Assembly (NCBI GenBank): GCA_036346375.1
Contig: CM070505.1
Location: 52,016,626-52,080,625, forward strand
Direction of reading: 5' to 3'
DNA: 64,000 nt
From: Guadua angustifolia
Lineage: Eukaryota > Streptophyta > Magnoliopsida > Poales > Poaceae
The notes below the pieces were generated by a model, which was not told the DNA's origin, did not search any database, and worked only from the letters and a program-made list of their open reading frames with translations. The first letter of the stretch is position 1; each line of letters begins with the position of its first letter. The translations under genes and the position numbers were made by a program. Of the stretch, positions 35,701 to 46,467 are shown in pieces.

Positions 35701-36136
35701 CCTTTGGAATAAGCCTGCATGTAGATATAATAGAAATGCATTCTGTGCACAACTTGTTGAGTATGTGTTGGTGTACTCACCCTTGCTTAACAAACCAACC
35801 ACAGTGGAGGAATCATCGAAGGAGGATCTTCAGGTGGACGCGAGTCACTAGGCCAATCCTTGTCAGTCGCCTGTGGTGTGCTGATGGGACATCTACGTTT
35901 TCTACTACTTTCCGCTGCAATTGTCTCATTTGATCTTACTATTGCCTTGCGAGGCTGAATAATGTAAGTGGTCATAAGATCATACACTAGTTATATTAAA
36001 TAAATGATGTCATATTGTTCTTATCGTTGGGTATGGTTTGATGCTTACTGATGTTAAGCTGTGTGCACTAGCGTTGATCCTGGGACGAGTGCGGTAAAAC
36101 ACAGTGGATTCGAATTGTTGAATTCGTGTCCTTACA
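32755..36136 (+). repeat. X 5' LTR (3382 bp)
   Basis: Starts TGTAACATCCC and ends GTCCTTACA. A TATTTAAA at 33693-33700 follows a GC-rich stretch and is a possible promoter element. The shared LTR block is at 35411-35504. A long antisense frame at 33031-34032 is not kept in the 3' copy. Confidence 0.93.
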
Positions 36137-36140
36137 GAGG

Positions 36141-36152
36141 TGGTATCAGACC
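36141..36152 (+). other. X primer binding site (initiator Met tRNA)
   Basis: TGGTATCAGACC starts four bases after the LTR; the usual plant site is TGGTATCAGAGC. Confidence 0.85.
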
Positions 36153-36790
36153 ATACTGACTGTAGGTCTTGGCCTTAGATAGTTGGTCGTCCCTATAGGT
36201 CCTTCAAAATTATTTTCTAAAATAAAAGTCCCAACCTAGAAGAATAATGTGTTCTTGACTTATCTCATTCTTCTATCTCTGCCCTTACCAAAAATTCTTC
36301 CTTGTCCCTTGCTGAAATTTCTTTTTCTTATCTCTGCCGAATTGAGTTAAAATCTTACCTGAGTTATCTTGAGAAGAAAATGATATACCACACTTTGGGA
36401 GATGTCATCAAGTGCCTGCTGCTACCATACCGACCATGAAGGAAGAAATCATCAAGCTCATGGAAGAGTGGATCAACAAAGTGTATCAAGAGTTAGAAGA
36501 CTCAGTACTTCAAGTAGCCAGTCGAGACTCATGTGTGGGAGTCGCGTTCCCTAAGATAGGAATGTCGCCATGTAGACGGTAGTTTTGTGTGTATAGGTTG
36601 AATTGGTTCTTCTTGATTGCTGAGTGTGCAGTATGTGTTGCAAAGCTTTTAGGCTTATATAAGCAGCCATACCAAGTTATTAATATTGATTGTTCAAGTT
36701 AATGGGTTAAAATCTATCTCCCCTGTATTAGGATTCTTGCTCCTTATCTATGCTAATTTCGTTTCCCTAACCCTTGAGGTAATCAAGCAG
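36153..36790 (+). other. X leader without an intact extra ORF
   Basis: Corresponds to the H2 stretch that carries the extra ORF, but no long frame remains. The segment before gag (TGCAGTATGTGTTGC; GCAGCCATACCAAGT) matches the H2 segment at about 45760-45810. Confidence 0.5.
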
Positions 36791-37807
36791 ATGGTTCGGA
36801 ATAGTGATAGCAATGGAGCTAGTGAAAGTGGGAATCAACCCAGTGGAAACTCTAAGGATGGATTAGTTCCTCAACCGTCAATACCGATAGATATGCAAAG
36901 CTTCAAAGAGTTTTTGGCCGCTCAGACTCAGTTAATGCAAGCAATGACGAAACAAATACAAAATATCACTGAGAATGATATGGCCGCAATAAATTCAAGG
37001 AAGAATACCACCAAAGTACCTCATTCGAGATCTGGACAACTAGACAAGTTAAAGGATCGTGCGTGCATTCGCTGTGGAGAGATAGGACATACCGCAGACG
37101 AGCATGCGATCAATTGCTCCAGTTGTGAAGGAAGCCATTCTTCTGGAGGATGTCCTATGGCCAACATCACATGTTACCTTTGTGAAAGTCGAGATCACTG
37201 TCCACCTCAATGTCCCCTAGACCCGATCGTTACCGCCGTGATACAACATCAACAAAAGAATCTACGGACCCTAGTTGCTCGAGAATTATCAATAAGAGGG
37301 GGAAAGTTAGCCGCCCAGGAGACGTCGCTTGGGGAATTAAAAACACAACCTCCTAAACCTGTCAACCTTAATCAGGAAAGCAGTGAGTGGCAATCACCAA
37401 CGGCATGTTTCTTGTGTGATAAAGAAGGTCATTGGTCTAGAGAGTGCCCTCTGAAGCAACCAACCCTGGATTATAAGAGTGAGGATGAGTACACAGTTGC
37501 ACCCATCAAGGCAAAACGATGAAAACGGTTGTGCTACTACTGTCAGGAAGAAGGCCATTTTGTTAAGCAATGCCCACGGAGAGAACAAGTACTTCCTACA
37601 GCCATGGGAATACCAGAAGTTACTACCGTCCGGTATATAACGCTAAGAGTGAGCGGTGAAATTGCGGAAGAAATTTGTCTAGAGAACCAATTGAAGAAAA
37701 GGCGTCTAGGTAAAGATACTATCAATGAATGCTCAAGAAAGGGAGTTCACCCTAGACTCTGCTATAATTGCCGCAAACCTGAGCATTTTGCCAATAAGTG
37801 CCCTTAA
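36791..37807 (+). pseudogene. X gag-like protein with an array of CCHC zinc knuckles and no capsid domain
   Basis: The N-terminus (DMQSFKEFLAAQTQLMQAMT) matches the gag start of H2 (DMSNFGAFLAVQTQLMQTMM). Instead of the capsid region there follow zinc-knuckle segments: a degenerate CIRCGEIGHTADEH, CSSCEGSHSSGGC, CYLCESRDHCPPQC, CFLCDKEGHWSREC, CYYCQEEGHFVKQC and CYNCRKPEHFANKC. Four fit C-x2-C-x4-H-x4-C. H2 has one knuckle. Start ATG at 36791 aligns with the H2 gag ATG. One in-frame TGA at 37520 (a CGA-to-TGA change would explain it) splits it; the frame continues to 37807. Probably an RNA-binding Gag variant; capsid assembly would need a helper. Confidence 0.72.
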
Positions 37808-39840
37808 AGGAAAGTGATCACGTCGATTCGAGTCAATCCTAACTCCGCCCCTGTCGAAGCCCCAGCGCCAATGCTAAATCACGGAAGTCAGGAGACATGA
37901 GTTTACTTTGTACGATATCTTAACCCTACTTGTAAAGTGAGAGATTAGTAATGGCTTCCATGTAAAGGTTCCTTGTTGAAAGAAATGAAGCGGAGAAGAT
38001 TGATACATTGGAATACCGAATATTGGAATGAAAAAGCAATAATGGAAATGATGAGTTAGATGTTTCTCTAAGAATATTCTTGAGTTTATGGTTCACCTGA
38101 AAATGATGCATGAGAAATAGTGGCTAGTTTAGTGACCCAGTGAGAACTTGTTAATTAGAGGATTTGTCATTAAGTGCTCAGTTGTGCTAGGATCCGCCAG
38201 AACGTTAAGGGTTTAGTGCTTAGTAAATGAGTTAAGTTCCAAGCAAATCATATTATGTAGATAATTAGGTTATTCTTGAAATTAGTTAGATACTCAGACA
38301 TAAGGAAATTTTGGTAAAGGATATATCGATTTAAAACCTTGAAAAAAACCATGTCAATTATATACTAAGGAAGTAGTGAAAAAAAAGAGAAAAGAAATAG
38401 AAGATCGAGAGAATGCACCGAATCATGTTTTTTTTTAAAAAAAAGATCAAAAACAAGTATCCAATATTGGGATCGATGACGTGTTGGGACAATCGAGAAG
38501 AAAGTTGGAATTTCTCTAGGATAAAGCCTCGCTTAGGTTATCACCAACAGAGAAGTCGTGTGAAAGATGTTTCTAGGATTGCATTCTCTACGCTACATGG
38601 ACAATATAAGTTTTGGCTAAATCTCCGGAATTGACCGATGCCCCGCATATCTAATGAACATGATAAGTAAGATATTTATGGAGTAATTGATAAATTCATG
38701 GTTGATGACAATCTAGTATACCCTAAGACAAGAGAAGATCATGCAGAACATGTTAGATTGATTTAGAAAGATTGCAAGAGTAGTAGTCATATGCTAAGTT
38801 CAACTAGTGTGAATTCCGGAAGTAAAATGGTCGAAATCCTTAGTCATATAAAGACTGCTAAAGGAGTTATTGTTGAATCAAGCAAGGTAGAAGTTGTGTT
38901 ACATAGGAAGCAACCAAAGTACGTTGCCTAGATTTAAAGTTCTAGAAATAGTAAGATAATACCATTGGTTCATAGGAAGGTTTTTCGACAATAGCTAGAC
39001 CTTTTGTACGATTGTTAAGGAGAAAGAGATTCATGGACACCGGAGTAACGAAAGGGGTTTTCGGAAGTTGAAAGAGCGGTTACCATTAACGCATGTGTTA
39101 GTATTACTAGCTGTGCGGAGTAGTTTCAAATTATAAGGATGATGCTCCTAGACATAGTCTGAGAAGTGAACCAGCGTTGTTGCATAAACAATGGGGCAGT
39201 TGAAATTACTCTACGTATGACTTGAAGTTAGTCGTTGTAGTGCGCGCAGAAAAATGGTGTCACTATCTCATCGAAAATAAATATGAGCCTTAAGAATCTA
39301 AATATATTTACTCGGTCCAACCTTAATATAGGACGAAGATAATAGTTGGAAAGGATCAAAGAGTCTAGTGTCAGAATCCATAGGCATTTCAGTAAGGCTA
39401 AGGTGGTAGTCGACGTTTGAGTTATGAGGTAATATGTCGATAATAAGCAGTTAACCAGGGTATGCAAAGAATCTAAGAAGTTGAAATTAAAAGGTCGCCC
39501 CACAAGGTTTCATAGCTGCTTTGGAAATAAAACCAACATTAGAAGATCAGAACATAAGAAGATCGAAGGTAGATGAAGTATAAAATCAAGTTAAGGAAAG
39601 AAGAAGGCGTAGCCAAAAAGGTAGGAATTTGAGTGATTAGGATACCATAAGGAATTAATGCTGAACCGGTGTGCCGGATAGGAAGACCCTAAGAAATTGA
39701 TACTTGAGAAAACTCATAATTCCAAGTATTCGATATACCCAGGAAGTGCCAAAGAGAATCAATATCTTAAGGAAAGGTTTTGGTGACCTAAGGTGAAGGG
39801 CGAAACTATTGGTTATGATACTCAATGTGATGTGAATCAA

Positions 39841-39876
<36 letters not shown>

Positions 39877-40980
39877 GGCAATGCATTAGAGATCTAAATG
39901 TTCGTTGCTAATCATTATAGATTCCTATAGGAGGCAAATCATTAAAATGATCCCTAGTGTAAATGGACCCTAAAAGGTATGAATTCAGAGGAATCATTAT
40001 TGATTAAATTAACCAAAATTGCTCATTTCATATCACTGAAGGCTACATATTTAAAAGATCATTTGGCAAATCCGTTAGGGATTTAATAACTGCGTAGGTG
40101 CCTAAGAAGATTGTGTCCGATAGAGGTAACCAATTTATCTCGAGGGCTTAGAATAAGTTACATGAAGCAATGATAACTCGTTTGAATTTCAGTACAGTTA
40201 TCGCCCGCATACCGATAGTCAAACAGAAAGAGTTAATCAGATTATAGAGGGTATGTTTAGAGGTTGTGTGTTAGCTTACGCCACGTTTTGGGATAAAAAG
40301 TTTGCCATATGCCGAGTTCAGTTATAACAGTAGTTATCAGGCTAGTTTACAAATGTCACCATTTGAAGCCTTGTATGGTCGGGCTTGTCGTACCTCGTTA
40401 AATTGGAATGAAATGGGGGAGCGTCCGATATTTGGGCCTAAGATGTCAGAGAGGCTGAGGAACAAAGTCGCCATGATCAGAGAAAGACTAAGGACATCAC
40501 AGTCTAGGCAGAAGAATTATGCGGATAATCGCCACTATGATTAGAGTTTTGAACCCAAGGATTTTGTGTATCTTAGGGTTACTCCTCTTAAAGGTGTGAA
40601 AAGGTTTCAAGTCAAGGGAAAACTTGCACCTAGGTATGTTGGCCATTTAATATCTTAAATCGTCAAGGAGACGTTGCATATCAGTTGGAATTGCCCCAGT
40701 CATTAGCAGGAGTTCATGGTGTGTTCCATGTGTCTCAAATTAAGAAATGTCTTAGAGTGTCAGCAGAACAAACGCCGTTAGAAGCTATCGAGTTACAGGA
40801 GGATCTAACCTAGATAGAGCAGCCAATTAAGATTTTGGACGTAATGGAGCGTAGAACCAGAAATAAGTCCGCTCGCTTTTGCAGAGTTCAGTGGAGTAAT
40901 CATTCAGAAAATGAAGCAACTTGGGAGCGTGAAGAAGATCTGAAGAAAGAATTCGCAAACCTATTCTCTAGTCAGCCCTG
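37808..40980 (+). pseudogene. X pol remnant (RT, RNase H, integrase, chromodomain)
   Basis: Heavily decayed relative of the H2 pol. Legible pieces: LGYHQQRSRVKDVSRIAFST (RT, about 38530-38590), AKGVIVESSKVEVVLHRKQP (about 38850-38920), an integrase-core trace near 40110-40260, and PYAEFSYNSSYQASLQMSPF with ALYGRACRTSLNWNE (about 40302-40415). Then DFVYLRVTPLKGVKRFQVKG (about 40558-40617) and a damaged chromodomain to the TGA at 40980. Frameshifts and stops occur every few dozen codons; no enzyme can be made. Confidence 0.8.
39841..39874 (+). repeat. (AAT)n microsatellite in X
   Basis: About eleven AAT units in the decayed pol region. Confidence 0.95.
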
Positions 40981-40999
40981 AATCTCGGGGTCGAGATTC
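40980..40999 (+). other. X stem-loop just before the polypurine tract
   Basis: GAATCTCG-GGGT-CGAGATTC is a perfect 8-bp stem with a 4-nt loop; the same sequence is in H2 at 57190-57209. Confidence 0.7.
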
Positions 41000-41003
41000 T
41001 GTT

Positions 41004-41015
41004 AAGGGGGGGAGG
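41004..41015 (+). other. X polypurine tract
   Basis: AAGGGGGGGAGG lies just before the 3' LTR start at 41018; primes second-strand synthesis. Confidence 0.85.
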
Positions 41016-41017
41016 TT

Positions 41018-44000
41018 TGTAACAACCCAATTTTTGAGTCTTAATTAATTAATATTATTTTAATGCAATTTATGATTTTCATGAATTTCTGGATTTATTT
41101 GGATTTTTTGGGATTTATTTGAATTATCATGAATTAGATTACCTCTTGTTAAGGAATAATTATAAAGGGGAAAGTTAAAATAAAGACTGCCCAAAAATAT
41201 TTTATTGAGGATAGAAGGTCTCGAAGTATTTTTGGAAATATCTTCTTCTCTTCGGGATTAAATCGGAATAGGAATCTGATTCATTGAACCGGATTAGGAG
41301 AGTTTTGAGTTAAGCGCTTCGCTGCTACTTCTCAGTCGGAGACCAAACGCGTGAAGCAATGGAATTGATAGCGATCAAGCGAGGAATTCCTCAAATAACG
41401 TGGTCGAGTCGGACTTCGATGGCGTGGCGCCAAAAACGATCGAGCTCGGGTTCCATCGCGCGGGAAAAAGGGCGTCTCCGCTGCGTGGCGGTTTGGAAAC
41501 TTCGAGCTGGCGCTGTGTTGTCACGGATCCGAAGATCAGGAGCGAAGGAATTCTCCGTAGCATAGCCGATTCGAATTCTTGAGTTGGCACCGAGATTGGC
41601 AAGGTTCGGAGCCTTCCGTCCGCATGGCAAAAGGACTGCACGTGGCTGAGATCGCACGGTCTGGAGTACCATCGGGCGGGCGGTGCATGGCTTGGCCGAT
41701 GCAAGCAAGCGTGTCCGAGTCGAACTCTTACTGGCGCCAAAATCAGCGAAGGATTCCTTCCGTTCTCCAGGCGCGTGGCCGACTCGAATTGACGGTGTTG
41801 GCGCCGATTTTGGAAGGGTCTCGGAAGACTTACCAAGCGAGTGCACCGTGGTACCGCCAAAGGAAAATTCAATCGTGACCGATTCAAACTCGCTGGCGTC
41901 GGCGCTAAATTCGGCAAGGATGCAGAGCCTTTCCGAACGGGAGGTGCGGGCGTGCTATTTAAACCGTGCCCAGGCATCGTTGGAGGAACCGAGCGACCAA
42001 AAAGAAATTGCGAGCGGCTGAAGTCGGCCGAGTTTCCGCGTAGGCGTCGCTAGGAACCAAGCGCAGGCGATCGAGCAGCCGGAGGAAATAGCGAGCGAGT
42101 CGTGTCGGCGATCAGGGGATATCGTCAAGGAGCGTATGGAGTCACCGAAGAATGAATCGACAGGAAAAGCGGGTCGCGCTGTCGTCCGAGGATTCGCGAG
42201 GAACAGCCGGCGTCGCCAGAAGATTTCTGCGTGCGCTGCTAAGTTGTCGCCGGGGTCGTCGTCTTCGCCTCCGGTGAATTCAAGCCGCCGTCGCTTCATT
42301 GTCGATCGGGAACTTCACTAGCCGTCGGATCGTAATCAAGCACGGAATTCGTCCACGTCACTGCGGAATCGGTAAGCGTCTTAGATCCAATATCAACCGT
42401 TGGATTTAGGTCGGACAGTTAATATTGAGTCACGTAGTAGATCTACCCGTAACCGTTAAATTGAGTTCATTAGTCTAGATTTCGCAAACATTTTGTCCGT
42501 GTAGCCGGGGCGAGAAAATCCGTATTTTCCTTTACAGAAATAATTCTGGAAAATAAGAATTTCTAATTTCAGAATTAACTAAACTTCCGAATATTATAAC
42601 TTTTGCATAGGAACTCCGATTGAAATGATTCAAATTCCTAGAAATTTATAAAATTAAGATCTATCTAATGGGGGTTTTTACCTGGATTTTTGAGTTCATT
42701 TGTTATTTGTTCTTGGTCTTAGTGTTTATTTGCTATTTCTTCTCGATTCGCGTAGACGTTGAGTTGAGCGAGGTTTCGAAGGAGGAATTAATCACTCAAG
42801 AGCAATTTTCGGAACAATACCAGGAGCTTAAGCAAGGCAAGTTGTGCTTTGATCATGTTGCACCCATAAATTAGATTGCATGCTATTTTGGTTTACCTTA
42901 TCACTTGTTATTTCATGTGTACAAATGATTTTGATCTAGATTGGGATTTAGATATTATACCCTTTTGAATTACACCCTACCTTGTTAAATTGTATGCCAT
43001 GATCCACTTGTCACCCTAGGTTGGTTAATAGAAAATCAACATGGATGGTTAGAACGGAATAGAATTGCTTAGCCATGCCACGTCATCACATGCTCATGAA
43101 ATATTGCTTAATAATCTTGACTAATGGAATATGGAACAATGATGATAACTTGTGGGCCATGTGTGGTCGCACAAAGAGATTGAGTTGTTGTGACAGCGGA
43201 GTCACGCAACAATGTTGATTTGTGAAGAGCACGTGATGCTTGGTAACCAACCGGGAGGGTAATCACCCTAGATTGAAGCAAGTGGAAGGGGCAGGTGTGC
43301 CAGGGTGGGCTCAGTGGAGCTGAGGGTATGTGTATGTCTTGCTTTAATCAATCCTAAGGACTTAACCTTGCGAGCCTTTGACCTGAGTCAAACTTGCAGC
43401 CACACGTCTGTTATGGGGCAGCCTAGCTGACTAATTTGCAAATGCTTAACTTAAGTGCTATCTTGGTGGTGTGAGTTCGGGTGCACGGGGGAAACTCACA
43501 TGGCGCAAGAGGGGGGCCCTGTTGTGGTGGTGTAGCCCTTCAGTGTTGAAACCTTAGCGGGTAGCACTGGGTTAAGAGGATGCATTGTAAAGGCTTTGTC
43601 ATGATTCTCTGCCGGCATACCAAAGGAAGTGTGCTAATAGCTTGGCATCAAAGAGATTATCATGTCGTGTGGGTAAAGTGCATAACCTCTGCAGAGTGTA
43701 CAAACTATTCGGATAGCCGTGCTCACGGTATTGAGCAATGCTCGGGAATTACAGTCAAGGGGTAGTTAATTAAAACTGGACAACTGGATGGGATGGCAGG
43801 ATGCCATGTGGATAGTGGAACTTGATTTAGGATGGAAACTTGGGTTTATTTGAGAAACACTGAAGTCTATTACTTGCTATTTTTTGTTTTACTGCTTTTC
43901 AATCTATGAAATGTATATGTTTTCAAATGCTGCTTATTGCTTATGAACCATGAGCCTTCCTTTGGAATAAGCCTGCATGTAGATATAATAGAAATGCATT

Positions 44001-44394
44001 CTGTGCACAACTTGTTGAGTACGTGTTGGTGTACTCACCCTTACTTAACAAACCAACCACAGTGGAGGAATCATCGAAGGAGGATCTTCAGGTGGACGCG
44101 AGTCACTAGGCCAATCCTTGTCAGTCACCTGTGGTGTGCTGATGGGACATCTACTTTTTCTACTACTTTCCGCTGCAATTGTCTCATTTGATCTTACTAT
44201 TGCCTTGCGAGGCTGAATAATGTAAGTGGTCATAAGATCATACACTAGTTATATTAAATAAATGATGTCATATTGTTCTTATCGTTGGGTATGGTTTGAT
44301 GCTTACTGATGTTAAGCTGTATGCACTAGCGTTGATCCTGGGACTAGTGCGGTAAAACACAGTGGATTCGAATTGGTGAATTCGGGTCCTTACA
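41018..44394 (+). repeat. X 3' LTR (3377 bp)
   Basis: Collinear with 32755-36136; starts TGTAACAACCC and ends GTCCTTACA, followed by the duplication GAGGC. The shared LTR block is at 43669-43762. Confidence 0.93.
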
Positions 44395-44399
44395 GAGGC

Positions 44400-44694
44400 G
44401 AACAATTAGGGTGCGACCCTTGTCAGTTGCCTGTGGCAGTTGAAGGCTTTCTACGCATTTTCGTTATTTCCGCTGCAGTTTATTTGTTAATTTCAGTTAG
44501 CCCTACATGGCGTAATCATGTAAGGTGGACAATAAGGTCATTCCACAATTATATTAAACTTGATAAAGTCTTATTTATGTCATCGTTGAGTATGATTGTG
44601 ATATTCATTTATGTTTAGTCTGTGTGCACTAGCGTGATCATGGACTAGTGCAGAATACATAGAGGGTCCGGATTTGCACATTCGGGTCCCGACA
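44400..44694 (+). repeat. H2 5' LTR, remaining part
   Basis: Continues the LTR cut by X and ends GGGTCCCGACA, directly before the PBS of H2. Confidence 0.9.
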
Positions 44695-44698
44695 GAGG

Positions 44699-44710
44699 TG
44701 GTATCAGAGC
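44699..44710 (+). other. H2 primer binding site (initiator Met tRNA)
   Basis: TGGTATCAGAGC, exact plant initiator-Met type site four bases after the LTR. Confidence 0.92.
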
Positions 44711-44910
44711 CATACTGATTGTAGGTCAAACCCTAGTTGGTTGTCCCTTTAGTAGTGTCCAAAACTATTTTCTAAAGTCAAAAATTAACTTAAGAAGTTA
44801 AAAGGATCTTGACTCGTCCCTTCTTCTTGCTCTTTACCTATGCTGAATTTTTCTCTCTTTTCTTTATTTTGAGTTATGGTTTTGAGAGAGCCGCTTTTTT
44901 GCAGGTTGAA

Positions 44911-45627
44911 ATGGACTGCGTTTATGGTGAGCGTAAGGGAGGATTTGCCGCTGAACTCTGGAGGTTGTTGCAGACGCTATGAGGCTTTGATCGCCCAATC
45001 TACCGCAGCACCAATTGGGTGGTGAATGTGAAGAGGAGAGGCACAATCTGCAGGCTCACAGTGTACGCTCAGAAAGGTACTATTGGGAGTCGTCCAGTCT
45101 ACATCACCGCGAGGAGGGCATGCTTCGAAGCTGGTATTCAGGAGACTGCTCGCCTTGCACTTCGTCGCTTTGCTCGTGACTATGCCGTACAACTGGAGGA
45201 CACTACATTCAAGTACCATCCAGATGGAGTCACCGTTATGGAGGAGAAGGTCAAGGAGGAGGACAATCCCACTACTGTCCACATGGCGTGTCTCATTTCA
45301 GCTCAAGAGATACACACAAAGACCACCCATCAGGAGCTTTCCGAAGCATATGAGGCCTTGGCTAAAGCTGAGAAGGATCTTCAGGAGACTAGGAGGATGG
45401 CTGCTGAAAGGATCAGTGAATTGGAGGATGCTCTTTATTTCAAAAAGGAAGCAGCTGATCTGGAGGAGTTTGATGAAGACCTGGAGGAGCTTGAGCCGGA
45501 GCATGAGAGCCAGGGGTCAGTGCCATCTGATGAGAATCCAGGTCATCGGAACCAGTTCACCCCGAAGCCGAGTCGCCCGCCGCCGTGTCAACCTGGTTGT
45601 GTGCATCCAGGATACCTTAGTGAGTAG
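44911..45627 (+). pseudogene. H2 extra ORF upstream of gag (ORF0)
   Basis: A frame of 239 codons from the ATG at 44911 to a stop at 45625-45627, with one TGA at 44980 that a CGA-to-TGA change would explain. The N-terminal half has a basic, compact look (STNWVVNVKRRGTICRLTVY; RPVYITARRACFEAGIQETA). The C-terminal half is helical and acidic (ELSEAYEALAKAEKDLQETR; EEFDEDLEELEPEHES), likely coiled coil. I recall that the rice elements RIRE3 and RIRE8 carry an extra ORF at this position; its function is not known to me. X has lost it. Confidence 0.7.
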
Positions 45628-45931
45628 GCGTAGTTGAGTCTAGTGGTAGTTGTGACTCGAGTGTGAGTCGCACGAGTCCAAGTTAGAGTCTTGCCAGTAG
45701 TCGGTAGAGTTTCTTGTAGGTTGCTTGCAATTTCTGAGTCGTTGTGTTCCTTTGAGTGTGCAGTATGCGCTGCGTTGCCCTTAGGCACTTTTTGAGCAGC
45801 CATACCAAGTATTAAATAAATATAATAAAGTTGGAGTTTGGGATAAGAACCTTTTTACCCCCTCCTAAGTTCTTATATTACTTGTCTATGTTGTTTTCCC
45901 TCTTTTCTCTAAACCTAGGAGTGATCTGTAG

Positions 45932-46467
45932 ATGGTGAACACTCGTGGAAACAATGGAGGTCAGGGAAGTGGAAGCCGTCAGGAGGATAATAGGAATCCA
46001 TCGCCAATTCCTCAGGCCGCACCCCAAGTGGATATGAGCAACTTTGGAGCTTTTCTTGCTGTACAAACCCAACTTATGCAGACTATGATGCAGCAGATGC
46101 AACATTTTGCTAATCAAGTAGCGGTCAACAATGCTAATAAAGCAGCTGGCAATGGGAACCATCCATACTTGAAGCTGTGAGACTTTATGAGGACTCGCCC
46201 AACCACATTTTCTGGGAACGCCAACCCAATTGAAGCTGATGACTGGTTGAGGACCATTGAGAGGAAATTGCACATCACTCAGTGTGAAGGGAATTAGAAG
46301 GTGCTTTATGTTTCTCATCAGCTGGAGGGCACAACTGTTGAATGGTGGGAGAATTACTGCGCATCACAGAACCCACAGGAGATTACTTGGGAGGAATTCT
46401 CTGCTGCTTTCTATGAGTACCATATTCCAAAAGGTGTCATGGATTTGAAGGAGGAATTCAAGGTCAT
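45932..46467 (+). pseudogene. H2 gag, 5' part
   Basis: ATG at 45932. The N-terminal region is Gln/Met-rich (LAVQTQLMQTMMQQMQHFAN), followed by the capsid part: FMRTRPTTFSGNANPIEADD, WLRTIERKLHI, HQLEGTTVEWWENYC and TWEEFSAAFYEYHIPKGVMD. Two in-frame stops (TGA at 46178, TAG at 46295) break it; each is one transition from CGA or CAG. The same frame is open otherwise. S3 cuts it at 46467 within the EEFK motif, and it resumes in frame at 49808. Confidence 0.88.

Larger units (their letters stand above)
32755..44394 (+). mobile_element. X: complete but non-autonomous chromovirus-derived element
   Basis: LTRs at 32755-36136 and 41018-44394 begin TGTAAC and end TTACA, with a perfect duplication GAGGC (32750-32754, 44395-44399). 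PBS, gag-like ORF, decayed pol and polypurine tract lie between. It sits in the 5' LTR of H2. The two LTRs differ by only 5 bp in length and match closely by eye, while pol is full of stops. Confidence 0.93.

Noticed and set aside
44400..44694. Separate small element after X
   Set aside because: It completes the 5' LTR of H2 and runs directly into the H2 primer binding site.
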